NCBI RefSeq assembly: GCF_025465545.1
Contig: NZ_JAODMK010000014.1
Span: 1 to 59,930 of the forward strand
Source of the DNA: Naasia sp.
GTDB lineage: Bacteria; Actinomycetota; Actinomycetes; Actinomycetales; Microbacteriaceae
Direction: 5' to 3'
DNA length: 59,930 bases
Part shown: one piece after another, positions 1 to 7,827 of the stretch
Numbering within the stretch: the first letter of the stretch is position 1
How the letters are laid out: each line of letters begins with the position of its first letter
The notes under the pieces: generated by a model
Database searches by the model: none
Told to the model about the DNA's origin: nothing
The model's input: the letters and a program-made list of their open reading frames with translations, nothing else
Position numbers and translations under genes: made by a program

Positions 1-51
1 GACGATCTCACGGACCTGCCTGTGACAGCGGAGTCCGGCGTGGGGGAACTG

Positions 52-1062
52 ATGACAGCGACAGATGCGGCGAATCCGCCGAGTGCAACGCGCCGTCAGC
101 TCGGCATCGATGTCGGCGGCTCGGCCATCAAGTGGTCGATCGTGGGCGACGGACAGCTCGAGCGCACCGGCTTCCTCGCGACGCCCCGTACCGGCGGCAC
201 CGCGGTCATCGACGCGATCTGCGAGCTCGCGACCACCCTGGATGCGGCGCCCTCCGCCATCGGGCTGACGTTCCCGGGAACGATCGACGCGCTGCGCCGC
301 CGAACCCGCTTCATCCCCAACGTCCCCGGCGACTGGGACGGGTTCCCCGTCGCCGAGGTCGTCGAGCAGCGGACCGGGCTGCCGGTCGCTCTGCTCAACG
401 ACGCACGTGCGATGGCCTACGCCGAGTTCGTGGCGGGCGCGGCCGCCGGCGAGCAGAACGCGCTCTTCATCGCCCTCGGCACCGGTGTGGGTGGCGCGGT
501 CGCCCTGGGCGGGAAGATCCTCATCGGCGACGTGGATTCCATCGGCGAGATGGGTCATTTCCCTTCCGAGGCAGACGGCGAGCTGTGTCCCTGCGGCGGG
601 CGGGGCTGCCTCGAGACCCTCGCCTCCGCGTCGGCGATCGTCGGCCGCCTCTCGCGCACGTTGATCACGGCGCAGTCGGCCGTCCTCAACGAGCTGTGCG
701 GCGGACGAGTCGAGAATCTCACCGCGCGAGTCGCGTCGGAAGCGGCCCTCCGCGGCGACCCATGGGCGCTCGACGCCTTCGCTCGAGCCGGTCGCGCGAT
801 CGGCATGGCCGCCGGAGCGACCTGCATGCTGCTCCAGATCCCGACCCTCGTCCTGGGCGGGGGACTCGCACCGTCCGTCCCCCTGATGCTTCCCGAGGTG
901 CGTCGCATCCTCGACCAGCGCATCTCCATCTCGGGACCCATCGATGCGCGCGTCGGGACTTTCGGCGCCGAGGCGGGATCGGTGGGGGCCGCCCTGTACG
1001 CCGCCTCCACCTTCGATCCGCCTCCGTCCACCTCCACTTCCCACCGAAGGAGCAATGCCTGA
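52..1062 (+). CDS. ROK-family sugar kinase
   Basis: Cytoplasmic ROK (repressor, ORF, kinase) protein without a DNA-binding domain, so a sugar kinase rather than a regulator. Visible motifs: the phosphate-binding GIDVGGSAIKW near the N-terminus, a catalytic Asp in LLNDARAMAY, the ATP-binding GTGVGGAVALGG, and the ROK zinc motif CPCGGRGCLE. At 336 residues it has normal family length. I chose the ATG at 52 because GGGGGAA precedes it; a GTG at 22 in the same frame is possible, and the frame stays open to the window edge. The stop overlaps the ATG of the SIS gene, so the two are probably translationally coupled. Its company (sugar isomerase-type protein, oxidoreductases, lactonase-like hydrolase) suggests phosphorylation of a sugar or amino sugar. 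The substrate cannot be read from the sequence. Confidence 0.85.
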   Translation: MTATDAANPPSATRRQLGIDVGGSAIKWSIVGDGQLERTGFLATPRTGGTAVIDAICELATTLDAAPSAIGLTFPGTIDALRRRTRFIPNVPGDWDGFPVAEVVEQRTGLPVALLNDARAMAYAEFVAGAAAGEQNALFIALGTGVGGAVALGGKILIGDVDSIGEMGHFPSEADGELCPCGGRGCLETLASASAIVGRLSRTLITAQSAVLNELCGGRVENLTARVASEAALRGDPWALDAFARAGRAIGMAAGATCMLLQIPTLVLGGGLAPSVPLMLPEVRRILDQRISISGPIDARVGTFGAEAGSVGAALYAASTFDPPPSTSTSHRRSNA

Positions 1063-1847
1063 TGTCCTGGATCGACGAAGCACGACACGTCCTCGATCGG
1101 ATCGAGTCCACCCAGTCCGAGGCCATCGAGCGGGCGGCGGACATCGCGGCCGCCGCGATCGGCGGCGGAGGAGTCGTGCACACGTTCGGCACCGGCCACT
1201 CGCGCATCCCCGTGGAGGAGATGTTCCCGCGCTACGGCTCGTACCCGGGCTGGCACCCGCTTGTGGAGCTCTCGATGACCTTCCACACGGAGATCGCCGG
1301 CTCCAACGGTCAGCGCCAGGCGATGTTCATCGAACGTGTGCCCGGCTTCGCCGCCGCGATCCTCGCCAACTTCAAGCTGCGCCCGAGCGACGCCATCCTC
1401 ATGTTCAGCGCGACCGGCCGCAATGCGGTGCCGGTGGAGACCGCGATGCTGGCGAAGGAGGCCGGGCTGAAGGTGATCGCCGTCACCTCCGCCAGCGAAG
1501 CACGTGCCGTTCCCGCCACCCACGAGTCGGGCACGATCCTGGCCGACCACGCCGACGTCGTCATCGACATCTGCACCCCGCTGGGTGACGCGGCGATCGC
1601 CATCGACGGCTGGGCGAACAAGGTCGGCCCGGTCAGCAGCATCGCCAACATCACGATCGTCAACGAGCTGAAGGTGCGGACCGCTCAGAAGCTCGCCGAC
1701 ATGGGCATCGAGCTTCCCGTGCTCACCGGCGCGCAGATCGTGGGGGTCGACGCCTCCGCGCAGCTCTTCGAGAGCGCCTACCTCGAGCACGCACGGCGCA
1801 AGGCAGACGTCCTCAAGGTGGGACCCGCGATCAGGGTGTCGGCTTGA
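1062..1847 (+). CDS. SIS-domain protein (sugar isomerase/phosphosugar-binding type)
   Basis: A 261-residue SIS-domain protein of the type annotated as sugar isomerase domain-containing. The N-terminal helix is followed by a phosphosugar-binding segment (VVHTFGTGHSRIP) and a second half with the Ser/Thr-rich loop MFSATGRNAVPVE and the strand LKVIAVTS. SIS domains bind phosphosugars in isomerases, in deaminases and in N-acetylmuramate-6-phosphate etherases. The ATG shares one base with the stop of the ROK kinase, and the next gene starts inside its stop, so it sits mid-operon. Inference: it acts on the phosphosugar made by the kinase. The precise reaction is unknown. Confidence 0.8.
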   Translation: MSWIDEARHVLDRIESTQSEAIERAADIAAAAIGGGGVVHTFGTGHSRIPVEEMFPRYGSYPGWHPLVELSMTFHTEIAGSNGQRQAMFIERVPGFAAAILANFKLRPSDAILMFSATGRNAVPVETAMLAKEAGLKVIAVTSASEARAVPATHESGTILADHADVVIDICTPLGDAAIAIDGWANKVGPVSSIANITIVNELKVRTAQKLADMGIELPVLTGAQIVGVDASAQLFESAYLEHARRKADVLKVGPAIRVSA

Positions 1848-2533
1848 CGAAGCAGGCCTGGGTCGTCGGAACCGACGGGGGCATCGGCGGCGCCTGCATC
1901 GTCGGTCTCGCGGAAGACGGATTCGCGGTGCACGGATCGGATCGGCCCGATGAGGACATCACCATGCCGGGGGTCGCGGATCGCGTCGCGTCGGCGCTGG
2001 CCGCCCAGGGCGGGTTCACCGCGGCCGTCCACACCATCGGCATGAGCGGTCGACGCTTGGGCGATGGCCCGGTGTCCGAGTGCACCGACGAGGCCTGGGA
2101 CGAGGTGATCCGCGTGGATCTGACCTCCGCCTTCTACTTCCTCCGCTCCTGTCTTCGGCGCTCGGAACCCGGCGCGTCGATCGTGCTGATCGGATCCGCT
2201 CTCGCCAGAGGCCTCGACGGCGACTTCCTCACCGCGGCGTATCGAGTCGCGAAGGCGGGCCTCATCCCGCTGCTCGAGGCCGCCGCCTACGAGGGAGCCC
2301 GACGAGGCATCCGGGTCAACCTCGTCGCGCCGGGTCTGGTCGATACGCCGATGGCGGCTCGCGCGCTCGGCGACGAGAGCATCCGCTCCCGTTTCGGCGA
2401 GCTCATGCCATTGACCCGCCGCCCGTCGTCCGCGGACGAGGTCGCCTCGGCGGTCCGGTGGCTCGTCAGTGAAGACTCGCCTCAGACGACAGGAGCCGTC
2501 ATCCCCGTCGACGGCGGCTGGCTCCTTCGCTGA
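1844..2533 (+). CDS. SDR-family oxidoreductase
   Basis: Short-chain dehydrogenase/reductase of 229 residues. The Rossmann glycine motif is a variant, GTDGGIGG, near the N-terminus. The catalytic Tyr-Lys pair is in YRVAK, preceded by the Ser-bearing strand IVLIGSA, and VNLVAPGLVDTPM is the usual post-catalytic loop. The C-terminal TTGAVIPVDGGW is typical of classical SDRs. The start is a TTG overlapping the previous stop, which implies translational coupling. It would oxidise or reduce a hydroxyl/keto group using NAD(P)(H). Being between a SIS protein and a FAD-dependent enzyme, it is probably one redox step of a sugar pathway. Substrate unknown. Confidence 0.85.
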   Translation: MTKQAWVVGTDGGIGGACIVGLAEDGFAVHGSDRPDEDITMPGVADRVASALAAQGGFTAAVHTIGMSGRRLGDGPVSECTDEAWDEVIRVDLTSAFYFLRSCLRRSEPGASIVLIGSALARGLDGDFLTAAYRVAKAGLIPLLEAAAYEGARRGIRVNLVAPGLVDTPMAARALGDESIRSRFGELMPLTRRPSSADEVASAVRWLVSEDSPQTTGAVIPVDGGWLLR

Positions 2534-2578
2534 CCCACTGCCCTGTGCTCCCAGCAGGAGCGTGAAAGGACCGCACCG

Positions 2579-3949
2579 ATGAACGACACCTTCCGTCCCG
2601 AGCTCATCCGCACGCCTCCGGACACCGCCTGGTCTCTTGTGCGCCTGTCCGTCGGCGATGCCGTGCACTACCCCGAGCTGTGGGCAGGCGACGTCGCGGT
2701 CGTGGGTGGCGGCTCGGCAGGCAGCGCAGCGGCGGTGATGGCAGCGCGGCATGGGGCGAAGACTCTGCTCATCGAGAGCGGCGGCTTCTTCGGAGGAACC
2801 GCCGCCGGGGTGCTCGACACCATGTACGGCTTCTTCCCCGCGGGCAGCGAGGAGCGAATCGTCGGCGGCATCGGGTGGGAGGTCGCGGATGCCCTGCTTC
2901 GGGACGGTCAGGCGGTGCTGCGGGGCAACACCTACGGCGCGGGCACGGGCGTCACCTACGAACCAGAGGCCCTGAAGCTCGAATGGGACCGTCAGCTGCT
3001 CGCAGCGGGGGTGACTCCGCTGCTCCATTCGCGCATGAGCGCGGTGATCATGGACGGCAGCACCGTCTGCGGGGTGATCGTGCTGACCCGCCGCGGTCCC
3101 TTCCGCATCACGGCCCGCAGAGTCGTCGATGCGACGGGTGATGCGGACGTCGCCTGGGCAGCGGGCAGCTCGTTGGAGATGCCGGAGGAGAAGCGTCGCG
3201 TCCAGCCGCTCACGACCACCTTCCGCGTCGGCGGTGTCGGTGAGCCGGCGAAGACCCCGGAGATCCACCGCCTGATGGCCGAGGCGGATGCCAGCGGCGA
3301 ATACCGCCTCCCTCGGCTGGAAGGCTCCGCGCACTACACCGTGTTGCCCGGCGTCTACCACACCAACATGACCCGGGTGGCCGGGATCGACCCCACCAAC
3401 CCGTGGGCCATGACGGCTGCCGAGATCGAGGGACGCTCGCAGGCCACGGAGTACGCGCGCTTCCTTCGTGACAAGGTCCCCGGATATGAGGAGTCCTACC
3501 TCTTGGCGACCTCGGTATGGATCGGTACTCGGGAGACTCGACGGCTTCTCGGCGAGTATGTGCTCAGGAAGGAGGACGTGCTGGGCGCTCGGCAGTTCGA
3601 CGACGCCATCGCTCTCTGCGGCGCCCCTGTCGAAGATCATGACGGTGGCGCCGGGACCATCTGGCAGTACGTCGGCACGAACGGCGAAGGCGGGCCGACC
3701 GGGAAGTCCTACGGCATCCCCTACCGCTGCCTGCTTCCCGTCGAGACGGAGGGACTCATCGTCGCGGGCCGATGCCTGTCGGCCACCCACGACGCGCACG
3801 CGTCCGCTCGCTCCATCGCTCAGTGCCTGTCCTACGGGCAGGCGGCCGGAACCGCCGCCGCCCTGTCGGTCTCCGCGGACGTGCGGCTCCGCGATCTGGA
3901 CCGGAACGCGCTCCGGGCGGCGCTCGTCGCTGACGGCGTGATCCTGTGA
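2579..3949 (+). CDS. FAD-dependent oxidoreductase (FAD_oxidored family)
   Basis: A 456-residue flavoprotein. The dinucleotide-binding motif VVGGGSAGSAAA is near residue 40, followed by an acidic strand end (LLIES) and GGFFGGT, which is typical of the FAD_oxidored group. A second FAD-contact motif, RRVVDATGDADVA, is near residue 185, and the C-terminal GLIVAGRCLSATHDAH closes the FAD domain. No membrane segment or signal peptide is visible, so it should be cytoplasmic. GAAAGGA lies about nine bases before the ATG. The phosphotriesterase-like gene starts inside its stop, so the pair may act in sequence, for example oxidation to a lactone followed by hydrolysis. That order is inference. Confidence 0.82.
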   Translation: MNDTFRPELIRTPPDTAWSLVRLSVGDAVHYPELWAGDVAVVGGGSAGSAAAVMAARHGAKTLLIESGGFFGGTAAGVLDTMYGFFPAGSEERIVGGIGWEVADALLRDGQAVLRGNTYGAGTGVTYEPEALKLEWDRQLLAAGVTPLLHSRMSAVIMDGSTVCGVIVLTRRGPFRITARRVVDATGDADVAWAAGSSLEMPEEKRRVQPLTTTFRVGGVGEPAKTPEIHRLMAEADASGEYRLPRLEGSAHYTVLPGVYHTNMTRVAGIDPTNPWAMTAAEIEGRSQATEYARFLRDKVPGYEESYLLATSVWIGTRETRRLLGEYVLRKEDVLGARQFDDAIALCGAPVEDHDGGAGTIWQYVGTNGEGGPTGKSYGIPYRCLLPVETEGLIVAGRCLSATHDAHASARSIAQCLSYGQAAGTAAALSVSADVRLRDLDRNALRAALVADGVIL

Positions 3950-4941
3950 CGGGCTCGACGGGCGGGTTCGTCCGCACCGTGCTCGGCGACCGTGCGTCGA
4001 TCGGCCCGGGCACGGTCTACATGCACGAGCACCTCATCATCGATTCACCGCTCATCGCGGACCGGTTCCCGCATATCCACCTCTCTGACGTCGAGGCCGC
4101 CGTCGAGGAGGTTGTCGCCTGTCGCGAGGCGGGGGCCGTGCTGATGGTGGATGCGATGCCCGTCTCCTCCGGACGAGATGCGGTGCGTCTCGCCGCGATC
4201 TCGACTCGCACGGGCGTGGATGTCATCACGGCGACCGGTCTGCATCACGACCGCTACTACGGACCCGCCCACTGGACCAACCGCGTGAGCGTCGACGAGC
4301 TGATCAGCGCATTCGTCGCGGACCTCACCGAGGGCGTCGATGAGTTCGACTACACGGGCCCTTTCGTGCATCGGACGCCGCATCGAGCCGGGCTCGTCAA
4401 AGTCGCCACAAGCGGCGAGATCCCGGATGACCGCGATGTGCGCAACATGACGGCCGTTGCGGAGGCGGCGCTGATCACCGGCGCGCCGATCCTGACCCAT
4501 TGCGAAGGCGGCGTCGGCGGCCTGGCCCAGATCGAGTTCCTCGTCGGCCGGGGGATCGCACCCAGCCGAATCATCCTCAGCCACGTCGACAAGTCGGGGG
4601 ACCTCGGCTATCTGCGGGCTCTCGCCGGCACGGGTGTCGTGCTCGAACTCGACCAGGGACTCCGTCAGGCGGGGAAGGGCCTGTCATCGATCACCGTGCG
4701 GGCGACCCTCGATCTGATCACGGCGGGGTACGGGCGACAGCTCGTGGTCGGCACCGACGGTGCCCGGCGGGACCTGTGGACGTCTCTCGGAGGATCCCCC
4801 GGCCTGGCCTGGCTGAGCGCGCAGCTTCCGAAGCAGCTCGCCGAGGCGGGAGTGTCCGCCTCGGACATCCGAAGCATCTTCCGGGACAACGCGGTCCGCG
4901 CCCTCACCTGGTCCCCGAGCGCCGCGATTCAGCCCTCCTGA
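3946..4941 (+). CDS. Phosphotriesterase-family metal-dependent hydrolase (lactonase-like)
   Basis: Amidohydrolase-superfamily protein of 331 residues from the phosphotriesterase/lactonase group. Metal ligands are recognisable in order: YMHEHLIID, the bridging Lys in GLVKVATSGE, His in LTHCEGG, His in ILSHVDKSGD and Asp in VGTDGARRD. These suit a binuclear metal centre. Many bacterial members hydrolyse lactones of sugars or acyl-homoserines rather than phosphotriesters, and the catabolic setting favours a sugar lactone. The GTG start overlaps the stop of the FAD enzyme by four bases. The 3' end overlaps the convergent GntR gene by 13 bp, so the two transcripts run into each other. Confidence 0.85.
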   Translation: MTGSTGGFVRTVLGDRASIGPGTVYMHEHLIIDSPLIADRFPHIHLSDVEAAVEEVVACREAGAVLMVDAMPVSSGRDAVRLAAISTRTGVDVITATGLHHDRYYGPAHWTNRVSVDELISAFVADLTEGVDEFDYTGPFVHRTPHRAGLVKVATSGEIPDDRDVRNMTAVAEAALITGAPILTHCEGGVGGLAQIEFLVGRGIAPSRIILSHVDKSGDLGYLRALAGTGVVLELDQGLRQAGKGLSSITVRATLDLITAGYGRQLVVGTDGARRDLWTSLGGSPGLAWLSAQLPKQLAEAGVSASDIRSIFRDNAVRALTWSPSAAIQPS

Positions 4942-5657
4942 GTGCCGGACAGCGAGAACACGGCATCGATCACGTATCTCTCCGGCGCATACACGGTCGT
5001 CGTGAACTCGAGCTCCTTCGACTCCTGATCGGAGATCACCCGCTCCTCGGTCAGCACCGCCGACCGAGGAGCCAGTCCCAGGAGCTTCGCCTCCTTCGCG
5101 GTGGCCGCCCGCGCGCTGATCCGGCAGAGCGCAAGGGTCGGCTCCCTTCCGAAGGTCCTCAGCGCCTCGTGGAGTGAGCCCTTCTCGAGGTCCCCGCCCA
5201 GCAGGGGCAGGCAATCCGGCGTGAGCCGCGTGTGCTCGATCGCCATCGGTGACCCGTTCGCCAGGCGCAGCCGGATTATCGCAACCAGTCGCAGCCCGGG
5301 TGCGAGTCCCAGCGCAGTGGACTCCGATCCGGTGGGCTCCCGGAGTTCCGCCGAGATGAGCTGCGAGGACGCCATCAGCCCTCGTCGCTTCATGTCCGCC
5401 GTGAAGCTCATCAGCGGGCCGAAATGGCGATGCATCGGCGTGGCAGCGATGAACGTCCCTGCACCGGGCCGCCGACTGACCAGCCCTTCTGAGGCGAGGT
5501 TCTGCACGGCATGACGAGCGGTCATGCGGCTCACACCGAACCGGGTCGCGAGTTCCGTCTCGGAGGGGAGGGGGTCTCCCTCCTTGCCTGCGTGCACCTT
5601 CTCGCGGAGCCAGTCCTCGATGGCTTGCGCCCTCGTCGTGCCGCCCGCCGTCGTCAT
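4929..5657 (-). CDS. GntR/HutC-type transcriptional regulator
   Basis: A 242-residue one-component regulator. The N-terminal winged helix includes PLPSETELATRFGVSRMTARHAVQ-type sequence (residues about 25-50) and the wing SRRPGAGTFI. The remaining 160 residues are a UTRA ligand-binding domain, with IRLRLANGSPMAIEHTRL as its most recognisable part. HutC-type regulators generally repress catabolic operons and are released by a phosphorylated sugar or pathway intermediate. It is convergent with the ROK-to-lactonase operon and probably controls it, although that operon's promoter lies to the left of the window. The ATG at 5657 has a purine-rich upstream stretch. Confidence 0.88.
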   Translation of the reverse strand: MTTAGGTTRAQAIEDWLREKVHAGKEGDPLPSETELATRFGVSRMTARHAVQNLASEGLVSRRPGAGTFIAATPMHRHFGPLMSFTADMKRRGLMASSQLISAELREPTGSESTALGLAPGLRLVAIIRLRLANGSPMAIEHTRLTPDCLPLLGGDLEKGSLHEALRTFGREPTLALCRISARAATAKEAKLLGLAPRSAVLTEERVISDQESKELEFTTTVYAPERYVIDAVFSLSGTQEG

Positions 5658-5707
5658 CGCGTCGCCCTTCCCGCCGAAAGGAGTCTATTGCGTGGCCGTC
5701 GCCAGCC

Positions 5708-5715
5708 GTCTATAC
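5708..5715. promoter_or_regulatory. Candidate GntR operator core
   Basis: GTCTATAC lies about 50 bp upstream of the GntR start codon and resembles the T-rich, GTxTA-type half-palindromes bound by HutC-subfamily repressors. It would suit autoregulation. A single short match is weak evidence, and there is no second copy in view because the target operon's promoter is outside the window. Confidence 0.25.
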
Positions 5716-5752
5716 AGGCGCGCAGAAGCTGTGCATACTGCTTTGGCGGCAG

Positions 5753-5783
5753 AGAGACGCCACCGGGATCCGGCGGCGTCTCT
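5753..5783 (-). terminator. Hairpin downstream of the acidic-protein gene
   Basis: AGAGACGCC (5753-5761) pairs with GGCGTCTCT (5775-5783) around a short self-complementary loop. It lies 50 bp past the stop of the minus-strand gene at 5834-6499 and is the only strong hairpin there. No T-run follows, which is common for actinobacterial terminators. Confidence 0.45.
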
Positions 5784-5833
5784 GCAGTGCCTGGACCGGT
5801 GCGGGCAATCCGTGCCTGCACCGTGCGGTCAGA

Positions 5834-6499
5834 TCAGTCGTCCTCGCTGTCGCCCTCGTCGTCGGAGCTGTCATGCCCGGAGTTCGCGGAGTCGTCCGAC
5901 TGCTCGTCCTCGGCGGTGTCGCGTGCCGCCCTGTCGGCTGCCTTCGCCGCATTCTTGGCCGCCTTGTCGGCGTGCTTCTGTTCGTGCTCGGCGTCCTTCG
6001 CGGCGTCGCGGGCGTCCTCCTCCGCATCCTCCGCGGCCTCGCGGGCGTCCTCCTCGGCGTCCTCCGCGGCCTCGAGTGCGTCCTCCGCGGCGTCCGCGGC
6101 GTCCTCGAGTGCGTCCTCTTCCGCTCGGGCGGCATCGCCCGCCGGCGTGGAGTCGTCGCCGTCCGCGGCGCTGGACGTGTCGTCGCTCTGCGACTCGTCG
6201 TCCGCACCCGCGAGCTCGTCGTCGGCGCTGTCGTCCGCTGCCGCCTCGTCCGACGCGGTGTCGTCCGGGGTGCTGGCGTCCGAGGCGCTGTCGTCCGCGG
6301 AAGTGACCTGGCTCGGGTCGGTGACGCCGTCCGAGCTGTCGTCCGTCGGCGCGATCACGGTGGCGGCGGTGTCGAAGGCCTCCTGAGCGACGATGGGCAG
6401 CACATGTGCTGCGCCGGCCCCGACGACGGTCGCCGTGGCGGCCGTGACCCCGATGCTGACCTTTGCCACGAGCCCAAGCCCGACGAACCATCCGAACAT
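5834..6499 (-). CDS. Membrane-anchored Ala/Asp/Glu-rich repeat protein, unknown function
   Basis: I do not recognise a family. The 221-residue product starts with a hydrophobic segment (about residues 2-40, FVGLGLVAKVSIGV then a Gly/Ala stretch) that could be a signal anchor. A Ser/Asp/Thr-rich linker follows (about 50-120), then a long strongly charged alanine-rich region built of EDA/AED/DAE units (about 120-200) that should form an extended helix or coiled coil, ending in an acidic Ser/Asp tail. The start at 6499 follows AAGGGGG with good spacing; a longer in-frame start exists but lacks such a site. Composition suggests an extracytoplasmic extended protein. No function is assigned. Confidence 0.6.
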   Translation of the reverse strand: MFGWFVGLGLVAKVSIGVTAATATVVGAGAAHVLPIVAQEAFDTAATVIAPTDDSSDGVTDPSQVTSADDSASDASTPDDTASDEAAADDSADDELAGADDESQSDDTSSAADGDDSTPAGDAARAEEDALEDAADAAEDALEAAEDAEEDAREAAEDAEEDARDAAKDAEHEQKHADKAAKNAAKAADRAARDTAEDEQSDDSANSGHDSSDDEGDSEDD

Positions 6500-6543
6500 T
6501 GCGTATCCCCCTTGAGACTGCGACCCCCCCGGCCGCACCTCGG

Positions 6544-6549
6544 AGACTA
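6544..6549 (-). promoter_or_regulatory. Candidate -10 element of the acidic-protein gene
   Basis: On the minus strand TAGTCT lies 45 bp before the ATG at 6499, matching the TAnnnT form common for actinobacterial -10 boxes. No convincing -35 is visible. Confidence 0.35.
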
Positions 6550-6586
6550 GGCCGGGGGGAGTGCGCCCGGGGAGCCCCACAGCGGG

Positions 6587-6605
6587 GGCCCCTCGATGCG
6601 GGGCC
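6587..6605 (-). terminator. GC-rich hairpin after the zinc-ribbon gene
   Basis: GGCCCC (6587-6592) pairs perfectly with GGGGCC (6600-6605) across a 7-base loop, with a second C/G-rich hairpin just to its left. It lies about 100 bp downstream of the minus-strand gene ending at 6708 and before the promoter of the next gene, so it may end that transcript. Confidence 0.35.
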
Positions 6606-6707
6606 AGGCCGCGAGCCGCCGCCGAAGAACGCAGGCGGAGGGTGAACTCGGTTGATGTCCGGTCGACAGGGGCCGGCTGCAGGCGACCGGCGTCGTGGTC
6701 GGCGTGC

Positions 6708-6833
6708 CTAGAGGAAGACGACGTTGCAGGTGCGGCAGGACCAGTAGGGAGTCGCGACCTCCCCGCCGGCTTCGAGCCTTCCGCCGCAGTCCGGGCACCG
6801 GCTGGCGGGAGCGCGGTCGGCCGGCGTGTTCAC
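6708..6833 (-). CDS. Small zinc-ribbon-like protein (41 aa)
   Basis: A 41-residue minus-strand reading frame whose product is essentially one zinc ribbon: CPDCGGRL, a 16-residue turn containing TPYWS, then CRTC and a hydrophobic tail NVVFL. Two CxxC pairs with this spacing are typical of rubredoxin-like or zinc-ribbon knuckles, and chance occurrence is unlikely. The start is a GTG that overlaps the stop of a short upstream frame (beginning METRLTHA) as GTGA. This suggests translational coupling, because no Shine-Dalgarno sequence is seen. The alternative is a chance frame in non-coding DNA. Confidence 0.5.
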   Translation of the reverse strand: MNTPADRAPASRCPDCGGRLEAGGEVATPYWSCRTCNVVFL

Positions 6834-7233
6834 GAGCGGCGCTGCCCGAAGTCGGCGACGACAGCGTCGGGGTGCTGAGCGTGGGTGAGACGAGTCTCCA
6901 TGGTGCGGTGCGGCGAGCCGATTCGGTGCTGCCGCTTCCTCCCGGTCCCCACGCTACGTCCGTTCGGCCTGGCAGCCAAGCGCCGGATTCCCCGCGGAAC
7001 CACGGGCTCGCCGGCAGGAGCGCACAAGGAGAGAGCCCTCCCGCTCCTCGTGGAGAGCGGAAGGGCTCGACCTTCGTGCTGTCAGGTGGTGCTCGTAAGG
7101 ATGTGTTCGACGTGGGGAGACGCCGCATTCCAGGGGCTGAAGGCCGGCCGGGTGAACCGTCCTCTGTACCCCATGAACAGCATGCCTGTCCGCAGGATGG
7201 GGGACAAGGGGGTCGACTTCCCCACTTCGCGGG
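6834..7233. other. Region without a supported gene
   Basis: The 400 bp between two minus-strand genes hold only short frames without ribosome-binding sites. Recognisable items are a 23-codon frame ending at 6830 that overlaps the zinc-ribbon start, a 33-codon minus-strand frame at 7082-7183, and the hairpin at 7034-7067. I see no RNA gene. Confidence 0.4.
7034..7067. terminator. Terminator-like hairpin
   Basis: AGCCCT-C-CCGCTC pairs with GAGCGG-A-AGGGCT: twelve base pairs with one mismatch around an 8-base loop. It lies downstream of the minus-strand gene at 7234-7524 and is nearly symmetric, so it could act in both directions. Confidence 0.45.
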
Positions 7234-7524
7234 TCAGCGGACGAGCAGCACGCCGACCAGGAAGGTGGCCGCCGCAGCGCCGAGCGTGCCGGTGGCGGCC
7301 CACATCAGGACTGCATCCCGCCGTCGGGGCTCGAAGGTGGAGCGGCGGTGGCCGCTTCCTCCCTCGACCGGGAAGGAATGCACGGGGGCCACGTCAGAGG
7401 CTCCGAACCGATCGAGCATCGACGAGGTGGCGACCGGATCGCTGTCGCCTTCGCGCACCTCGTGCGAGAAGAGCGCCTGGCGTGCCGGGCTGAGCAGGGA
7501 GTCGGAGCGCGTGGTGCTGGCCAT
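7234..7524 (-). CDS. Small tail-anchored membrane protein, unknown function
   Basis: A 96-residue product with a polar, charged N-terminal two-thirds and a single hydrophobic segment at the very C-terminus (AVLMWAATGTLGAAAATF, then LVGVLLVR). This resembles a tail-anchored membrane protein facing the cytoplasm. GAGAGG precedes the ATG by about nine bases. I do not recognise the family. The coding case rests on the coherent transmembrane segment, the ribosome-binding site and a terminator-like hairpin downstream. Confidence 0.5.
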   Translation of the reverse strand: MASTTRSDSLLSPARQALFSHEVREGDSDPVATSSMLDRFGASDVAPVHSFPVEGGSGHRRSTFEPRRRDAVLMWAATGTLGAAAATFLVGVLLVR

Positions 7525-7827
7525 GCTGACCGTGCCTCTCGAGGCGTCGTGATGCCTCGCTATCGACCGAGGACAGCGTCCTGGCCGGGCTTCGCTGACT
7601 GCGTTCGTCCCGGCGTCGGACGGGGGTGGGGCTCCCCGGTGAGGAGAAAGTACCGCGCACCCCCGACATCCGTGCGGGGGTTTACCGAATTGTCATCATG
7701 TGTATCCTGCCCGGGCGCCTTAGGGGATCGTGCGGCGGCTGTCCAGGGCCAGCTCAGCGGAGGCGACACGCAATCCACCAGGACTACGCTGGTCGCGCTC
7801 GACTATGGACGACAAGAGGGATTCGCC
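7525..7827. promoter_or_regulatory. Intergenic region with a candidate promoter for the gene at 7828
   Basis: This divergent intergenic stretch of about 300 bp has no supported gene. On the plus strand TTTACC (7681-7686) is followed after 16 bp by TATCCT (7703-7708), a plausible promoter giving a leader of about 110 nt. The sequence around it is noticeably more AT-rich than its surroundings. Nothing else stands out. Confidence 0.3.

Noticed and set aside
7082-7183. 33-codon minus-strand frame (MLFMGYRGRF...) ending before a hairpin
   Set aside because: No convincing ribosome-binding site and no recognisable sequence; kept only as a possibility within the gene-free region.
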